From Nostoc sp. UCD121 (GTDB taxonomy: Bacteria > Cyanobacteriota > Cyanobacteriia > Cyanobacteriales > Nostocaceae), in assembly GCF_014222285.1 (NCBI RefSeq), contig NZ_JACKZS010000065.1:1-35509 (forward strand): a stretch of DNA of 35,509 nt, read 5' to 3'. Position numbers and translations under genes: made by a program. Of the stretch, positions 24,458 to 32,651 are shown one piece after another (within the stretch, counting starts at the first letter, position 1; every line of letters starts with the position of its first letter). The notes under the pieces were generated by a model. That model saw only the letters and a list, made by a program, of their open reading frames with translations. It made no database searches and was not told the origin of the DNA.

Positions 24458-24937
24458 CTATGGTGCGATCGTTAAAGTAACAACGTAGGTATAAATTCCT
24501 GGCGTAAATGCTACAGGTCGCTCTACCAGCAAACCCACCTCTAAATTGGTACTACCTGCTGGTAAAGTTGCACTCCCACCACCGACATCACTACGAAGGT
24601 TAGCCGAACCAAATTTTAAAAATCCGATGTGCGTTGTCCCAGAAGGATCTGCACTAGGGCCAGATACAAATCTGGGGGGTGAAACAGAGATGGTGGCAGG
24701 TGTGCTAGTTTGCACGCCCATAGTGGCAGGAGTTTGTGATTCAAACTTTGTCGGAATTCCAGCAGAACTGCTAGAAATAGTTGGTTCAGCAGTGCCAGGG
24801 GCAGGAGCATTAAAGGTAGCTTCAGCTGGAACTGTTCCACTGAAAGGAACATTTGCACTTTGAGCGTTCGCAGCTTGATTTAGAGCGAATGCACTTGCCA
24901 GCACCAGGCTAGAGATTAACGCTAGACGGTCAAACAT
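24458..24937 (-). CDS. Secreted subunit-like protein, Cys-free paralogue
   Basis: This 159-residue protein has a signal peptide (LALISSLVLASAFALNQAANA). The mature N terminus SANVPFSGTVPAEATFN would be a candidate donor strand. The body is Ser/Thr/Pro/Gly-rich, and the end is PGIYTYVVTLTIAP. It shares both termini with the downstream 157-residue paralogue but has no cysteine. It is probably the first gene of the cluster, with 40 bp between the two subunit genes. A role as a fibre subunit or secreted adhesive protein is inferred from context. Confidence 0.65.
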   Translation of the reverse strand: MFDRLALISSLVLASAFALNQAANAQSANVPFSGTVPAEATFNAPAPGTAEPTISSSSAGIPTKFESQTPATMGVQTSTPATISVSPPRFVSGPSADPSGTTHIGFLKFGSANLRSDVGGGSATLPAGSTNLEVGLLVERPVAFTPGIYTYVVTLTIAP

Positions 24938-24976
24938 AAAGAAGTTACCTGATGACTCAGCTTTATCCTGTATCAG

Positions 24977-25031
24977 TGCGTATTTTCATAATAGCTATCA
25001 AAAAATACAATATCGACAGCAAAAATACGCA
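24977..25031 (-). promoter_or_regulatory. Candidate operator dyad upstream of subunit genes
   Basis: TGCGTATTTT and its exact inverse AAAATACGCA flank a 35-bp AT-rich spacer immediately upstream of the cluster. The centre-to-centre distance is 45 bp. It may be a two-site regulator binding region or a loop-forming operator. No known consensus is recognised. Confidence 0.35.
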
Positions 25032-25260
25032 TCTTAAACACTGAGTTCAAATTGCGTTAAGATACTTATCTGTATAAAATTTTTATAAAATTTAGAACTA
25101 GCACTTTCAAGGTGGATAAGAGTTTTGCTTAAGAAATTCCTCTCTAACCTCTTGACTGTAAAGAAAAATGAACTAGCTAAAATCCTTATATCTATTGCCT
25201 GTTGCCTATTACCCTATCCCAACAATAATTATTTACGCCCACTTACTTCGTTCGTGAGTT

Positions 25261-25344
25261 TTGTAGGTTGGGTGCAGCGATCGCGTAACCCAACATAAAA
25301 TTTGGTGGTAATGTTGGGTTGCGTTTCACTCCACCCAACCTACA
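25261..25344. repeat. Inverted repeat TGTAGGTTGGGTG...CACCCAACCTACA type
   Basis: The outer arms TGTAGGTTGGGTG and CCACCCAACCTACA surround an inner pair, AACCCAACAT and ATGTTGGGTT. A degraded relative (TTGGGTTGTGATTCGC, then CACCCAAAC) lies near 26612-26640. It is a dispersed palindromic element without coding capacity. Confidence 0.75.
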
Positions 25345-25409
25345 TAAATATATCTTTTAAAAAACTACGCCAATACTGATACGCTTTCTGCTCTATGTAA
25401 TATGCAAAG

Positions 25410-25739
25410 TCAGTTATGTACATTATCTGAAAAATATGTTGCTGAGGATAGAGAGTTTTTGCTAACCAAAATAGGTTCTCCCTTTACTCCTCCACGGGTA
25501 AGAGTACAAATTTTATAAAGGTTTTCGCACTCAAAGATTGCCATAACTAGCTCTTTCCCCGTTTGATAAGAGGATGGTAAGGGTTTACCGACTTCGCATT
25601 CCATATCAATTTCGCGATCGCGCCACTGTAACTTCCAAATACGCTTTTCGGTTATTGGTGCTTTGACAGACCGAGCAAAAGCATTATACACCTGCTCTGC
25701 TTTGATATCATCCTTGGCTGCTGGCACAAAAAACTTCAT
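25410..25739 (-). CDS. Hypothetical protein, 109 residues
   Basis: I do not recognise this family. The protein begins MKFFVPAAKDDIKAEQVYNA, is mixed alpha/beta and soluble, and has Cys in DMECEVGKP, IFECEN and KICTLTRGG. No signal peptide or membrane segment is seen. It lies 50 bp downstream of the SDR gene on the same strand, so the two could be co-transcribed. It is probably a real cyanobacterial hypothetical. Confidence 0.65.
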   Translation of the reverse strand: MKFFVPAAKDDIKAEQVYNAFARSVKAPITEKRIWKLQWRDREIDMECEVGKPLPSSYQTGKELVMAIFECENLYKICTLTRGGVKGEPILVSKNSLSSATYFSDNVHN

Positions 25740-25789
25740 AGGCTTTGGTTACAAGTAATGTGAGTTCCATTAGCACCAGCGTAACGCAG

Positions 25790-26560
25790 TTACCAAGGCA
25801 ATCTGCTTCCATCCCACGAGAAAAACTGCCCACTATCGCCTTCTTGAAGCTGTTCAATCACAGCCAATAATTGGGTAACGGTGCGTTCCACTGAGAATAA
25901 TTTTTCCGCAGGTACATTTTTTTGGAAAGGCCGGGAAAGGCGCCTATCAGTTGTACCAGGATGCAATGTGACTATTAATGCTTTAGGACAACTTCTTTTA
26001 TACTCAATTGCCGCAGTTCGCATCAACATATTGAGTGCTGCCTTAGAAGCGCGATAGCCATACCATCCACCAAGTTTGTTGTCGCCAATACTGCCCAATT
26101 TAGCAGAAATACTAGCAAACACACTGCGTTCTCCATGACGCAACAAAGGCAATAGATGTTTAGCCAGCAAGACAGCACCAATACTATTTATCTGAAAGTA
26201 GCGCAGCAAGTTTTCTGAATTTATCTGTCTTAAGCTTTTTTCAGGTTGTAAACTATCTTCATGCAACAGTCCTACACAGTTGACTACCAAATGCAGTTTG
26301 TCAACTTGGGTATGTATTTTTTGAATAGTTTCAACAATCTGCAACTCGTCAGTAATATCCATCTCTAAACAAATTAATCGTTCAGAATGTTCGCCTGCAA
26401 GAGCTATTAAATCGGTGGCTAATTCTAGCTGACGAGAAGTTGCATAAATCTTAGCTATTTTCTCATCCTGTAGTAATCTTTTTACAAAACCAATACCAAT
26501 ACCTTGGCTCGCCCCCACAATCAATGCATTTATAGAATTAATTTCATCATTTAAAGACAT
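25790..26560 (-). CDS. Short-chain dehydrogenase/reductase, C-factor-like
   Basis: This 256-residue NAD(P)-dependent oxidoreductase has a Rossmann glycine motif, VGASQGIGIG (16-24), a VNCVG strand in place of NNAG, a Ser in VFASISAKLGSIGDN, and the catalytic YGYRASKAA (Tyr-x3-Lys). The GYRASKAALNM and HPGTTDRRLSRPF stretches are typical of the C-factor/CsgA-like SDR subgroup. The substrate cannot be predicted. It is preceded by 111 bp after mnmE on the same strand. Confidence 0.88.
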   Translation of the reverse strand: MSLNDEINSINALIVGASQGIGIGFVKRLLQDEKIAKIYATSRQLELATDLIALAGEHSERLICLEMDITDELQIVETIQKIHTQVDKLHLVVNCVGLLHEDSLQPEKSLRQINSENLLRYFQINSIGAVLLAKHLLPLLRHGERSVFASISAKLGSIGDNKLGGWYGYRASKAALNMLMRTAAIEYKRSCPKALIVTLHPGTTDRRLSRPFQKNVPAEKLFSVERTVTQLLAVIEQLQEGDSGQFFSWDGSRLPW

Positions 26561-26671
26561 AAACTTTTAGGATTTAATAATATTTAAAATTGATAATAAT
26601 TAGGATAGATATTGGGTTGTGATTCGCTTCACCCAAACTACCCAGATTAACAAGAATAGAACATTTGTGGT

Positions 26672-28066
26672 TTATTTACCAATGCAAAACTTGCTAAAAA
26701 TCCTATCCAAAACCGATTCTGTAACTTCTTCACCAGTAATTGCTCCTAGTGCCTGGATTGCACCGCGTAAGTCAATTGTCCAAAAATCAAGAGGGAGTTG
26801 CTGGACAATTGTTGTTTGTACTTGTTCCAAAGATATTTTAGCTTGAGTTAAAGCTGCCGCTTGCCTTTGGTTAATGGCTAAATCCATGTCAGCAGCTTGG
26901 ACTTTTTCTGCTTTGACTAGCTCTAAAATTGCTGTTTCTAAAGCATCAATACCTTGATTTTGTGATGCTGCTGTGACAATTTTAGAATTTGGATTGGGTA
27001 TTTGAGATTGAAGAGTTTTTCTTTCGCTTTCTTCTACTAAGTCAATTTTGTTAATGACTAGAATTAATGGACGGTGTTGTACTTGTTCGTAAATTTCTCG
27101 ATCGCCTTCTGTCCAGCCTGCTGAAGCATCGATGGTAAGCAAGACTAAATCAGCTGCATTTGCAGCACGGCGCGATCGCTCCACACCAATTTTTTCCACT
27201 TGGTCTGTTGTTTCCCGAATCCCGGCTGTATCTAGCACTTGTACAGGAATTCCCCCGACAACTAGCTGAGATTCCACCACATCGCGGGTTGTACCAGGTA
27301 AGTCTGTAACGATCGCGCGATCGCTCCGACTCCAAGCGTTCAATAAGCTCGACTTACCCACGTTTGGCCGCCCTACAATTGCCACTTTTAAACCTGTGCG
27401 TAGCAACTCACCTTTGTCTTTGGTTGCCAATAACCTCGTTATCTCGGCGGCAATTTTCTCGATTTCTGATATTATTGCTTTATGATCCAACGGCGGTAAG
27501 TCTTCCTCAAAATCAATTCGAGCTTCGATTTCTGCCAAAATATCTAAACAGTTAGCGCGTAACTGCCGGATCGAATGAGCTAATTTTCCCTGTAAACCAG
27601 CTAAGGCAGTTTGAGCAGCTTGAGGCGATTTGGCTCCTACCAAATCAGCAATACCTTCAGCTTGAGTTAAATCTAATCGCCCATTCAAAAAGGCGCGGAG
27701 AGTAAATTCTCCGGGTTGAGCTAGTCTAGCGCCATTTTCTAAACACAGTTGTAATACCTGCTGCACTGCCATAATTCCTCCGTGGCAATGGAATTCCACC
27801 ACATCTTCACGAGTGTAAGAGCGGGGTGCTTTCATAATCAGCAATAAGGCTTCATCTACCAGTTGTTGGGTTTGGGGATGACGAATATAACCGTAGAGAA
27901 TCCGGTGACTTTCCCAAACTTGTCGCCCTGGTGTGTGAAAAAGAGTTTGGGCTAGAGCCATTGCTTCAGAACCAGACACCCGCACAATGCCAACACTACC
28001 CTGTTGGGGGACAACAGCAGTTGCGATCGCAACGATGGTTCCAGTAGTAGCAAAAACTTCTGACAT
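26672..28066 (-). CDS. mnmE: tRNA modification GTPase MnmE (TrmE)
   Basis: This 464-residue GTPase works with MnmG to install the carboxymethylaminomethyl group at U34 of certain tRNAs. The N-terminal folate-binding domain includes GSVGIVRVSG and the FHCHGG motif (about 92-97). The G domain has GRPNVGKSS (232-240), DLPGTTRD, DTAG (279-282) and NKID (near 336). The C terminus ends in the conserved FCIGK with the functional Cys at 461. The length is normal. It reads away from the small hypothetical at 28274. Confidence 0.97.
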   Translation of the reverse strand: MSEVFATTGTIVAIATAVVPQQGSVGIVRVSGSEAMALAQTLFHTPGRQVWESHRILYGYIRHPQTQQLVDEALLLIMKAPRSYTREDVVEFHCHGGIMAVQQVLQLCLENGARLAQPGEFTLRAFLNGRLDLTQAEGIADLVGAKSPQAAQTALAGLQGKLAHSIRQLRANCLDILAEIEARIDFEEDLPPLDHKAIISEIEKIAAEITRLLATKDKGELLRTGLKVAIVGRPNVGKSSLLNAWSRSDRAIVTDLPGTTRDVVESQLVVGGIPVQVLDTAGIRETTDQVEKIGVERSRRAANAADLVLLTIDASAGWTEGDREIYEQVQHRPLILVINKIDLVEESERKTLQSQIPNPNSKIVTAASQNQGIDALETAILELVKAEKVQAADMDLAINQRQAAALTQAKISLEQVQTTIVQQLPLDFWTIDLRGAIQALGAITGEEVTESVLDRIFSKFCIGK

Positions 28067-28273
28067 GAGCGCCCTTCATAAGAGTGAGAAATCAGGAGTC
28101 AAAATCATAACTCATAACTGATAACTTTTTAAATGGTAAGTATTTAGACTAATAGAATAGCAACTGGCAAGGTAAAATTTATCTAGAGGTTAATGCCTGA
28201 TAGTAAAGAGTTAGGGGTGAATGTTAGAACTCACAACTTTATAACTTATAAGTTTTAGAGAGAGGAATTTACT

Positions 28274-28474
28274 GTGGAGCAAAAGATTAACTGCGCTGTA
28301 GCCTGTGTTAACGGGTGTGTTTTAGGGGATAAATGCCCAAATATCGAGTTTAGAGAGGCAGCCGCAAAATTTATTGAAGAGACTCCCTTAGACAAAATGT
28401 TGGAATTGGCACAAGAACGTCTACGCAAAAAAATGACGGAACCGCCAAAATGGGTTTTTCCTGAAGATCCATAG
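28274..28474 (+). CDS. Small hypothetical protein with Cys cluster
   Basis: This 66-residue protein starts at GTG, with GAGAGG upstream at about 9 bases. Four cysteines cluster in the first 30 residues (INCAVACVNGCVLGDKCPN), followed by a helical segment and a Pro/Trp-rich end (EPPKWVFPEDP). The Cys spacing could bind a metal, but no known zinc-finger or ferredoxin signature is met. I do not recognise the family. Divergent from mnmE, with about 207 bp between. Confidence 0.6.
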   Translation: MEQKINCAVACVNGCVLGDKCPNIEFREAAAKFIEETPLDKMLELAQERLRKKMTEPPKWVFPEDP

Positions 28475-28512
28475 CATTCGGGCCAACAGGCTCAAGCAAG
28501 ACAGCGAGGAGT

Positions 28513-28674
28513 TTAAATAGTATCTGGATCTATATTTAATTCTCGCAGTTTTGCTGCCAAGCGATCGCTGCATTGTTTCTCTTGGTTAGCGCGTTGCTTT
28601 TCTTGTTCAGCCTGTTGTGCAACTTGTTCGAGTGTTAAAACTAGTTCTCCTTCAGGCGTAAAAAAGCGTAACTT
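28513..28674 (-). pseudogene. Uma2/DUF820 endonuclease C-terminal remnant
   Basis: The minus strand reads FFTPEGELVLTLEQVAQQ, then a Gln/Glu coiled stretch and CSDRLAAKLRELNIDPDTI before a stop. This is the characteristic C terminus of cyanobacterial Uma2 (DUF820) PD-(D/E)XK proteins. A stop codon directly precedes the KLRFFTPEG start of homology, and the catalytic N-terminal 150 or so residues are missing. It is therefore a decayed fragment of about 54 codons. Confidence 0.75.
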
Positions 28675-28905
28675 TTATTGATAAACACCTAAATATAAAC
28701 CTAGCTGGTGACTTCACAACCAGCCTTATGGATTGGGTTACAGTGGTTAACATTCACCATCAAACAAATGAAACCCTGTACATTAAACAACCACAAGTAA
28801 TCTAGTATACGAAAGATATCTTAAGTAAATGCCAAAAACAGGGTTACTCCAAGAATTAACTGGAGCATCCCTGCAAGTGATCAAATCATTGAGATGTAAT
28901 TAACT
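28675..28905. other. Intergenic region, nothing recognised
   Basis: These 231 bp, together with the Uma2 remnant, fill the gap between the small Cys-rich gene and the PhoX-like gene. No gene, clear hairpin terminator or repeat was identified. Confidence 0.4.
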
Positions 28906-30276
28906 TTATGCTCGGTTTCTGCTCCAAGGGCCCCAAATGGCACAGGTAATTCCAGGGGATTGGAGATTGACAAACATTGTGCGACCATCAGGTGAAAAGC
29001 AGGCTCCTGCATATTCACTGTCATTAATATTGTTTTTTGCAAACTGATACAGCTCGCCGCTTTGATTAACGCCGACAATATAACTGTCTCCGCCTCCATC
29101 TTCACAAAGAATCAGATCCCCAAAAGGAGCAACTGTAATGTTATCAGGGAAGTCTAGTACACTTTCTCCAGGAGACTCAACGACTAAAGTCAATGTGCCG
29201 TTGCTGGGATTGTAAGCAAAAACTTGACCAAAACCAGCATCGCCACCACTGGTACAGGTAAAGTAGATCGCGCCATTGCCATACCAGGCACCTTCACCCC
29301 GCGCAAAGATTGCAGCGCCGCTTGCCCGGGCTTGTCCTCGCACTGAAGCAGAACCATTATCGGTATTAGGATCAACGTTGTTAATCGGAACCCAGGTGGT
29401 TGACAACGCTATATTCTTATAGCGGAGGTAATCTTTGCGCGTATCCGCAGGTGCGCCTACAATGACAAGCGCCTCAAGCACGCCACCGCTTTGCAAGTTA
29501 CCTTCCTGGTTAGGGCGGAACCTGTAGAAACAGCTATCGCCCCTGTCTTCGGTTTGATAGACCCATCCAGTTGCCGGATCAACAGCAACAGCTTCATGGT
29601 TAAAACGTCCCATAGCAACCAGAGGCACTGGGTCAGTAACCTGAATTTCGTCTGTCGCTGGCACTTCAAAATTATAGCCATGCCTTTTGGTTGCTCCACC
29701 AGATGAAGGAAGCGTTACGTCCTCTTCACAGGTAATCCAGGTACCCCAGGGAGTGGAACCACCTGCACAGTTACGAATTGTGCCGCCCAGAGAAGCAAAA
29801 TGCTTGATTACCCGACGATCAGATCCAACCAAGATGTTTGTTGTGCCGCCACCCAAGCGATCGTATAGTTTTGCTGTAGGTACACGTACTGGGTTAGAAC
29901 CCAAAGCACTCACTTCATGATTCCGCACCAGAATTGTGGTGTTCTTAGGACCCTGGAATGCAGCCATGCCATCATGAGCCGCAGGCACAGTACCACCATC
30001 ACTCATTGCCTGACCTCTTACTGAGATCGCTGTGTAATTAAAGCCAGGAGGAAGCTGCAAAATGGGAGTATTGCCTAAGTTAATACCACTCAGAATGACA
30101 CCTTGGAGTTCATCTGCATTTTCGGCTAGCTTAGGCGCTAGAGGACCAAAACCAATACCGTTGGCAACTTGACCATTAGCACGTCTTGCATATAAAGCTT
30201 CCAGAGGAGAAAGCATCGTAACACCGACAGCACTCGCCCCAGCCAATGTAAAAAAATTACGTCTTGATAAGTTCAT
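28906..30276 (-). CDS. Tat-exported PhoX-family (DUF839) phosphatase-like protein
   Basis: This 456-residue protein starts with a twin-arginine signal (NLSRRNFFTLAGASAVGVTM). The body fits the PhoX/DUF839 beta-propeller family: FNYTAISVRGQAMSDGG, ILVRNHEV, WGTWITCEED, GRFNHEAVAVDPATGWVYQTEDRGDSCFYRF, FPDNITVAPFGDLILCEDG and FSPDGRTMFVNLQSPGITCAIWGPW. PhoX enzymes are calcium/iron-dependent alkaline phosphatases acting in the periplasm or outside the cell. This protein is shorter than typical PhoX, so phosphatase activity needs assay. A triple TTAA Pho box with 11-bp spacing lies about 50 bp upstream, consistent with phosphate-starvation control. Confidence 0.88.
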   Translation of the reverse strand: MNLSRRNFFTLAGASAVGVTMLSPLEALYARRANGQVANGIGFGPLAPKLAENADELQGVILSGINLGNTPILQLPPGFNYTAISVRGQAMSDGGTVPAAHDGMAAFQGPKNTTILVRNHEVSALGSNPVRVPTAKLYDRLGGGTTNILVGSDRRVIKHFASLGGTIRNCAGGSTPWGTWITCEEDVTLPSSGGATKRHGYNFEVPATDEIQVTDPVPLVAMGRFNHEAVAVDPATGWVYQTEDRGDSCFYRFRPNQEGNLQSGGVLEALVIVGAPADTRKDYLRYKNIALSTTWVPINNVDPNTDNGSASVRGQARASGAAIFARGEGAWYGNGAIYFTCTSGGDAGFGQVFAYNPSNGTLTLVVESPGESVLDFPDNITVAPFGDLILCEDGGGDSYIVGVNQSGELYQFAKNNINDSEYAGACFSPDGRTMFVNLQSPGITCAIWGPWSRNRA

Positions 30277-30312
30277 TAGTATACTGTCAGCAAAATTTCA
30301 GAAACCTAATAA

Positions 30313-30318
30313 ATAGTA
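30313..30318 (-). promoter_or_regulatory. Candidate -10 element of the PhoX-like gene
   Basis: TACTAT on the minus strand lies about 11 bases past the last Pho-box TTAA, the spacing expected when PhoB-type regulators replace the -35 element. Confidence 0.45.
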
Positions 30319-30325
30319 AAAGTTT

Positions 30326-30358
30326 GCCTTTAAGGAATTATTAAGATAACGTTAATAG
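30326..30358 (-). promoter_or_regulatory. Pho box upstream of the PhoX-like gene
   Basis: On the minus strand three units, ATTAACGT, CTTAATAA and CTTAAAGG, are separated by 3 bp. Their TTAA cores (plus-strand 30352-30355, 30341-30344, 30330-30333) are exactly 11 bp apart. This fits the cyanobacterial PhoB/SphR box of tandem (C/T)TTAA(C/T)(C/T)(T/A) octamers. It lies 50-82 bp before the start codon. Confidence 0.75.
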
Positions 30359-30589
30359 GAACTTTTACACATGAAATAACTATGCTGTTAGTAAGTAGCA
30401 ATTAATGAAAATAGAAGTTTCAATTCTTTAATTACAAGAGACTTTTTGTAAAACAAATGTAGTATTTTGTTGTATTCACTTTTTCAAACTCAAATTATTA
30501 CACTTGCAACTTTCTGTAGTAATAAGAAGCGATGTTCAAGTAAACAATATAGTAATTCTTAGATCAATGGGATATTCTGACAAAGAATT

Positions 30590-30615
30590 CAGGAGTCAAA
30601 ATATTCTGACTCCTG
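30590..30615. repeat. Perfect hairpin CAGGAGTCA/TGACTCCTG
   Basis: Nine-base perfect arms enclose an 8-base AT loop. CAGGAGTCAAAAT also occurs near 28090, so this may be a dispersed repeat. It could serve as a distant transcript end for the MuiA-like gene, but it lies 300 bp beyond the stop and lacks a T run. Confidence 0.55.
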
Positions 30616-30916
30616 TATTTCCGAACCACATTCTATTGCATCCAATTAAGAACTACTATCACCTGAGTTTGCGTTAATCCAGAAGCTAAAAAGCTTATTC
30701 TGTAAGGATTGAGCAAAACTCTAAGTGATAAAGGAAGTGATTAAAGTGTAATTATTTTGTCAACAAGGCTCACAAATAAGACTAATATCAATAAGCTGCC
30801 TTCTTGAGAAGAGATTAAAACTGAGTTACAGACTGAACAATGAAAATCAGGGGTTTTGAGAATTTCTTATCCCGAACTCAGGTTAATATAATATTTGTCT
30901 CAGGTTCACGTGGATT

Positions 30917-32548
30917 CTAAATATCTAACCCAACCACCATTAAGTCAGGCGGATGTTCCACATTAAACTGGTAATATATATCTCTTGTTTCCTGTAGTGG
31001 AAGAGTTAACTGCCATTCCAAAATGCCCATTTCACCTAGTTGAATTTGTGGGTTGCTACGGCTAAGGCGCACTTTAATTTGCTCGTTGCGACTAACTGGC
31101 AATTGTTCAGTTACTTTGAGATTTACTTCTTTGTCAAACAAGTTAGTAATTATCAACCGATAACTATAAGTAATCCGGCGCTGGTTGCTAATTAGTCTCT
31201 TGTCTACTAGACGTTCAACTAATTCGCGCTCAATTTTCAAACTTTCATCAATCCCTAAATTCAATTTAAATTCTTGTCCTGGCGCAATATTCTGTAACTG
31301 AGTTGTGCCGATAAAAACATTGTTGCGGAAAATATTCGCTTTCCCTGGTAACAAAGTCGCACCATTGGGATTATTCTTTACATTTGCTTGCAGATAAGCA
31401 AAACTTACCAAACGCGGCATTGCCACATAATCAAAGTTACAAGGATAATCATCGTTGAAAATTGTCGTTTTATGGGGTGCGCCATCACTGGGAATGTTAC
31501 CGCCACCATTCAATTTAAAGGTAACTACACTCCCTTCTTTGGATACTTCTGCTGTCACACTTTCTGCTGGGATAAGAACATCATCTGCACCTTCGTCTTC
31601 TTCTTGCCAATCCGCTTTAGCAGTAGGAGCAGCCTGTTCTGGTATGGTAGGAAGCAGTGGTCGCTGGGCAGCCAATTGTCGTTGTCGTAACATTTGTGGA
31701 CGTGGCGCATCAATATACCAGGGTTCAAGTTTAGGTGGGAGAGTACCTAATCCCGGTTTAGCGGTAGAAAGGGTGAGATTTGCACCAATCCAATCTTCGC
31801 CACTGCTTTGAGTGATTTCTGCAAGGTAGCCCAGATGCACAATATCGCTGGTAGTGTTAAATCGCAAGTCATAAAGCGGAGTCCAACTGGCGCGATTTAC
31901 TATGTAAGATACCTCTAATTCAAATTCGCCTTCACCTGCAACTTCAACTCCTATAACTATGCTCAAACTCTCTTTGGGATGGGGTGTTTGAATTTTTTGT
32001 AATGAAGCGCGGAGTGCTTGCAGTTCTTTGTCTAATTCTTGCTGTTGGGTTTTGCACTCTCCAGATGCGATCGCATATTCACTATACTGGCTTCCAATAA
32101 AGTTCAAAAAATCCAAAGTTTCGCTCAGGCTAAGATTTTTCCGAGACAAACTTTGTGCAAAGGGTTCCTCTGTTTTTTCACGTAACCCGGCGATAAAACT
32201 AGACTGTAATACTAAAGCATCGACTTGGGCTTGCAGGTGGCGTTTTTCTGCTTCTAACTGCTCAATTTGCCTTGTTAAATTTGCAACTCGCTCTGCTACT
32301 GGTTCAGTGGTGTAAATGCGATCGCTACTCACTCCCATCAAACGCACTGCCACTGTCCCTGTACCGCTAACCCTGATAGACTCAGTTTCTAGAGTCTCTG
32401 GCATTGAGGTTATTACTAATTCCTGTTCAATTCCTGTTAAATCAACTACACCCCGTCGTGTAACCAATGCTCTGTCAGCATAAACTGTAACAGCTACAAT
32501 CTCGCTTTGTACTGTTTTGCGCCAAGATGGTATTTCCGGGTTAACCAT
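30917..32548 (-). CDS. MuiA-like protein (DUF4140/DUF4139)
   Basis: This 543-residue protein belongs to the 'mucoidy inhibitor MuiA' family. The N-terminal DUF4140 part includes VTVYADRALVTRRGVVDL and LPxTLETESIRVSGTG-like sequence (about 18-70). A coiled coil follows (LTRQIEQLEAEKRHLQAQ, about 90-115, and another at 160-185). The DUF4139 beta-rich region begins VSYIVNRASWTPLYDLRF and continues LAEITQSSGEDWIGANLTLSTAKPG to the C terminus. A Pro/Asp/Glu-rich linker lies at about 300-335. No signal peptide is seen. The biochemical function of the family is unknown; the name comes from a mucoidy phenotype. It stands alone between the LysR regulator and the PhoX-like gene. Confidence 0.85.
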   Translation of the reverse strand: MVNPEIPSWRKTVQSEIVAVTVYADRALVTRRGVVDLTGIEQELVITSMPETLETESIRVSGTGTVAVRLMGVSSDRIYTTEPVAERVANLTRQIEQLEAEKRHLQAQVDALVLQSSFIAGLREKTEEPFAQSLSRKNLSLSETLDFLNFIGSQYSEYAIASGECKTQQQELDKELQALRASLQKIQTPHPKESLSIVIGVEVAGEGEFELEVSYIVNRASWTPLYDLRFNTTSDIVHLGYLAEITQSSGEDWIGANLTLSTAKPGLGTLPPKLEPWYIDAPRPQMLRQRQLAAQRPLLPTIPEQAAPTAKADWQEEDEGADDVLIPAESVTAEVSKEGSVVTFKLNGGGNIPSDGAPHKTTIFNDDYPCNFDYVAMPRLVSFAYLQANVKNNPNGATLLPGKANIFRNNVFIGTTQLQNIAPGQEFKLNLGIDESLKIERELVERLVDKRLISNQRRITYSYRLIITNLFDKEVNLKVTEQLPVSRNEQIKVRLSRSNPQIQLGEMGILEWQLTLPLQETRDIYYQFNVEHPPDLMVVGLDI

Positions 32549-32651
32549 TGCCAGTTTTCCCCCATTTTTAATTGATTCTGCTGGTTAATTGTCAATGGTT
32601 GCCGGTCTAAGAGTCAACCCCTTTGGGTAATTCGTAATTCTTAATTATGAA

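Larger units (their letters stand above)
24938..25409. other. Upstream region of the chaperone-usher-like cluster
   Basis: This 472-bp non-coding stretch holds three things. A dyad (TGCGTATTTT at 24977-24986 with AAAATACGCA at 25022-25031) lies 40-95 bp before the first subunit gene. A short STRR-like TTGCCTATT tract lies near 25196-25217. An inverted repeat lies at 25261-25344. No gene is supported. Confidence 0.5.
30277..30916. other. Long intergenic region upstream of the PhoX-like gene
   Basis: This 640-bp non-coding stretch contains the Pho box and a candidate -10 near its left end, and a 9-bp hairpin at 30590-30615. The rest is AT-rich, with no gene or repeat that I can support. Confidence 0.5.

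Noticed and set aside
20610..24863. Opposite-strand open frames across the chaperone-usher-like genes
   Set aside because: They are shadows of the real genes, without family motifs or ribosome binding sites.
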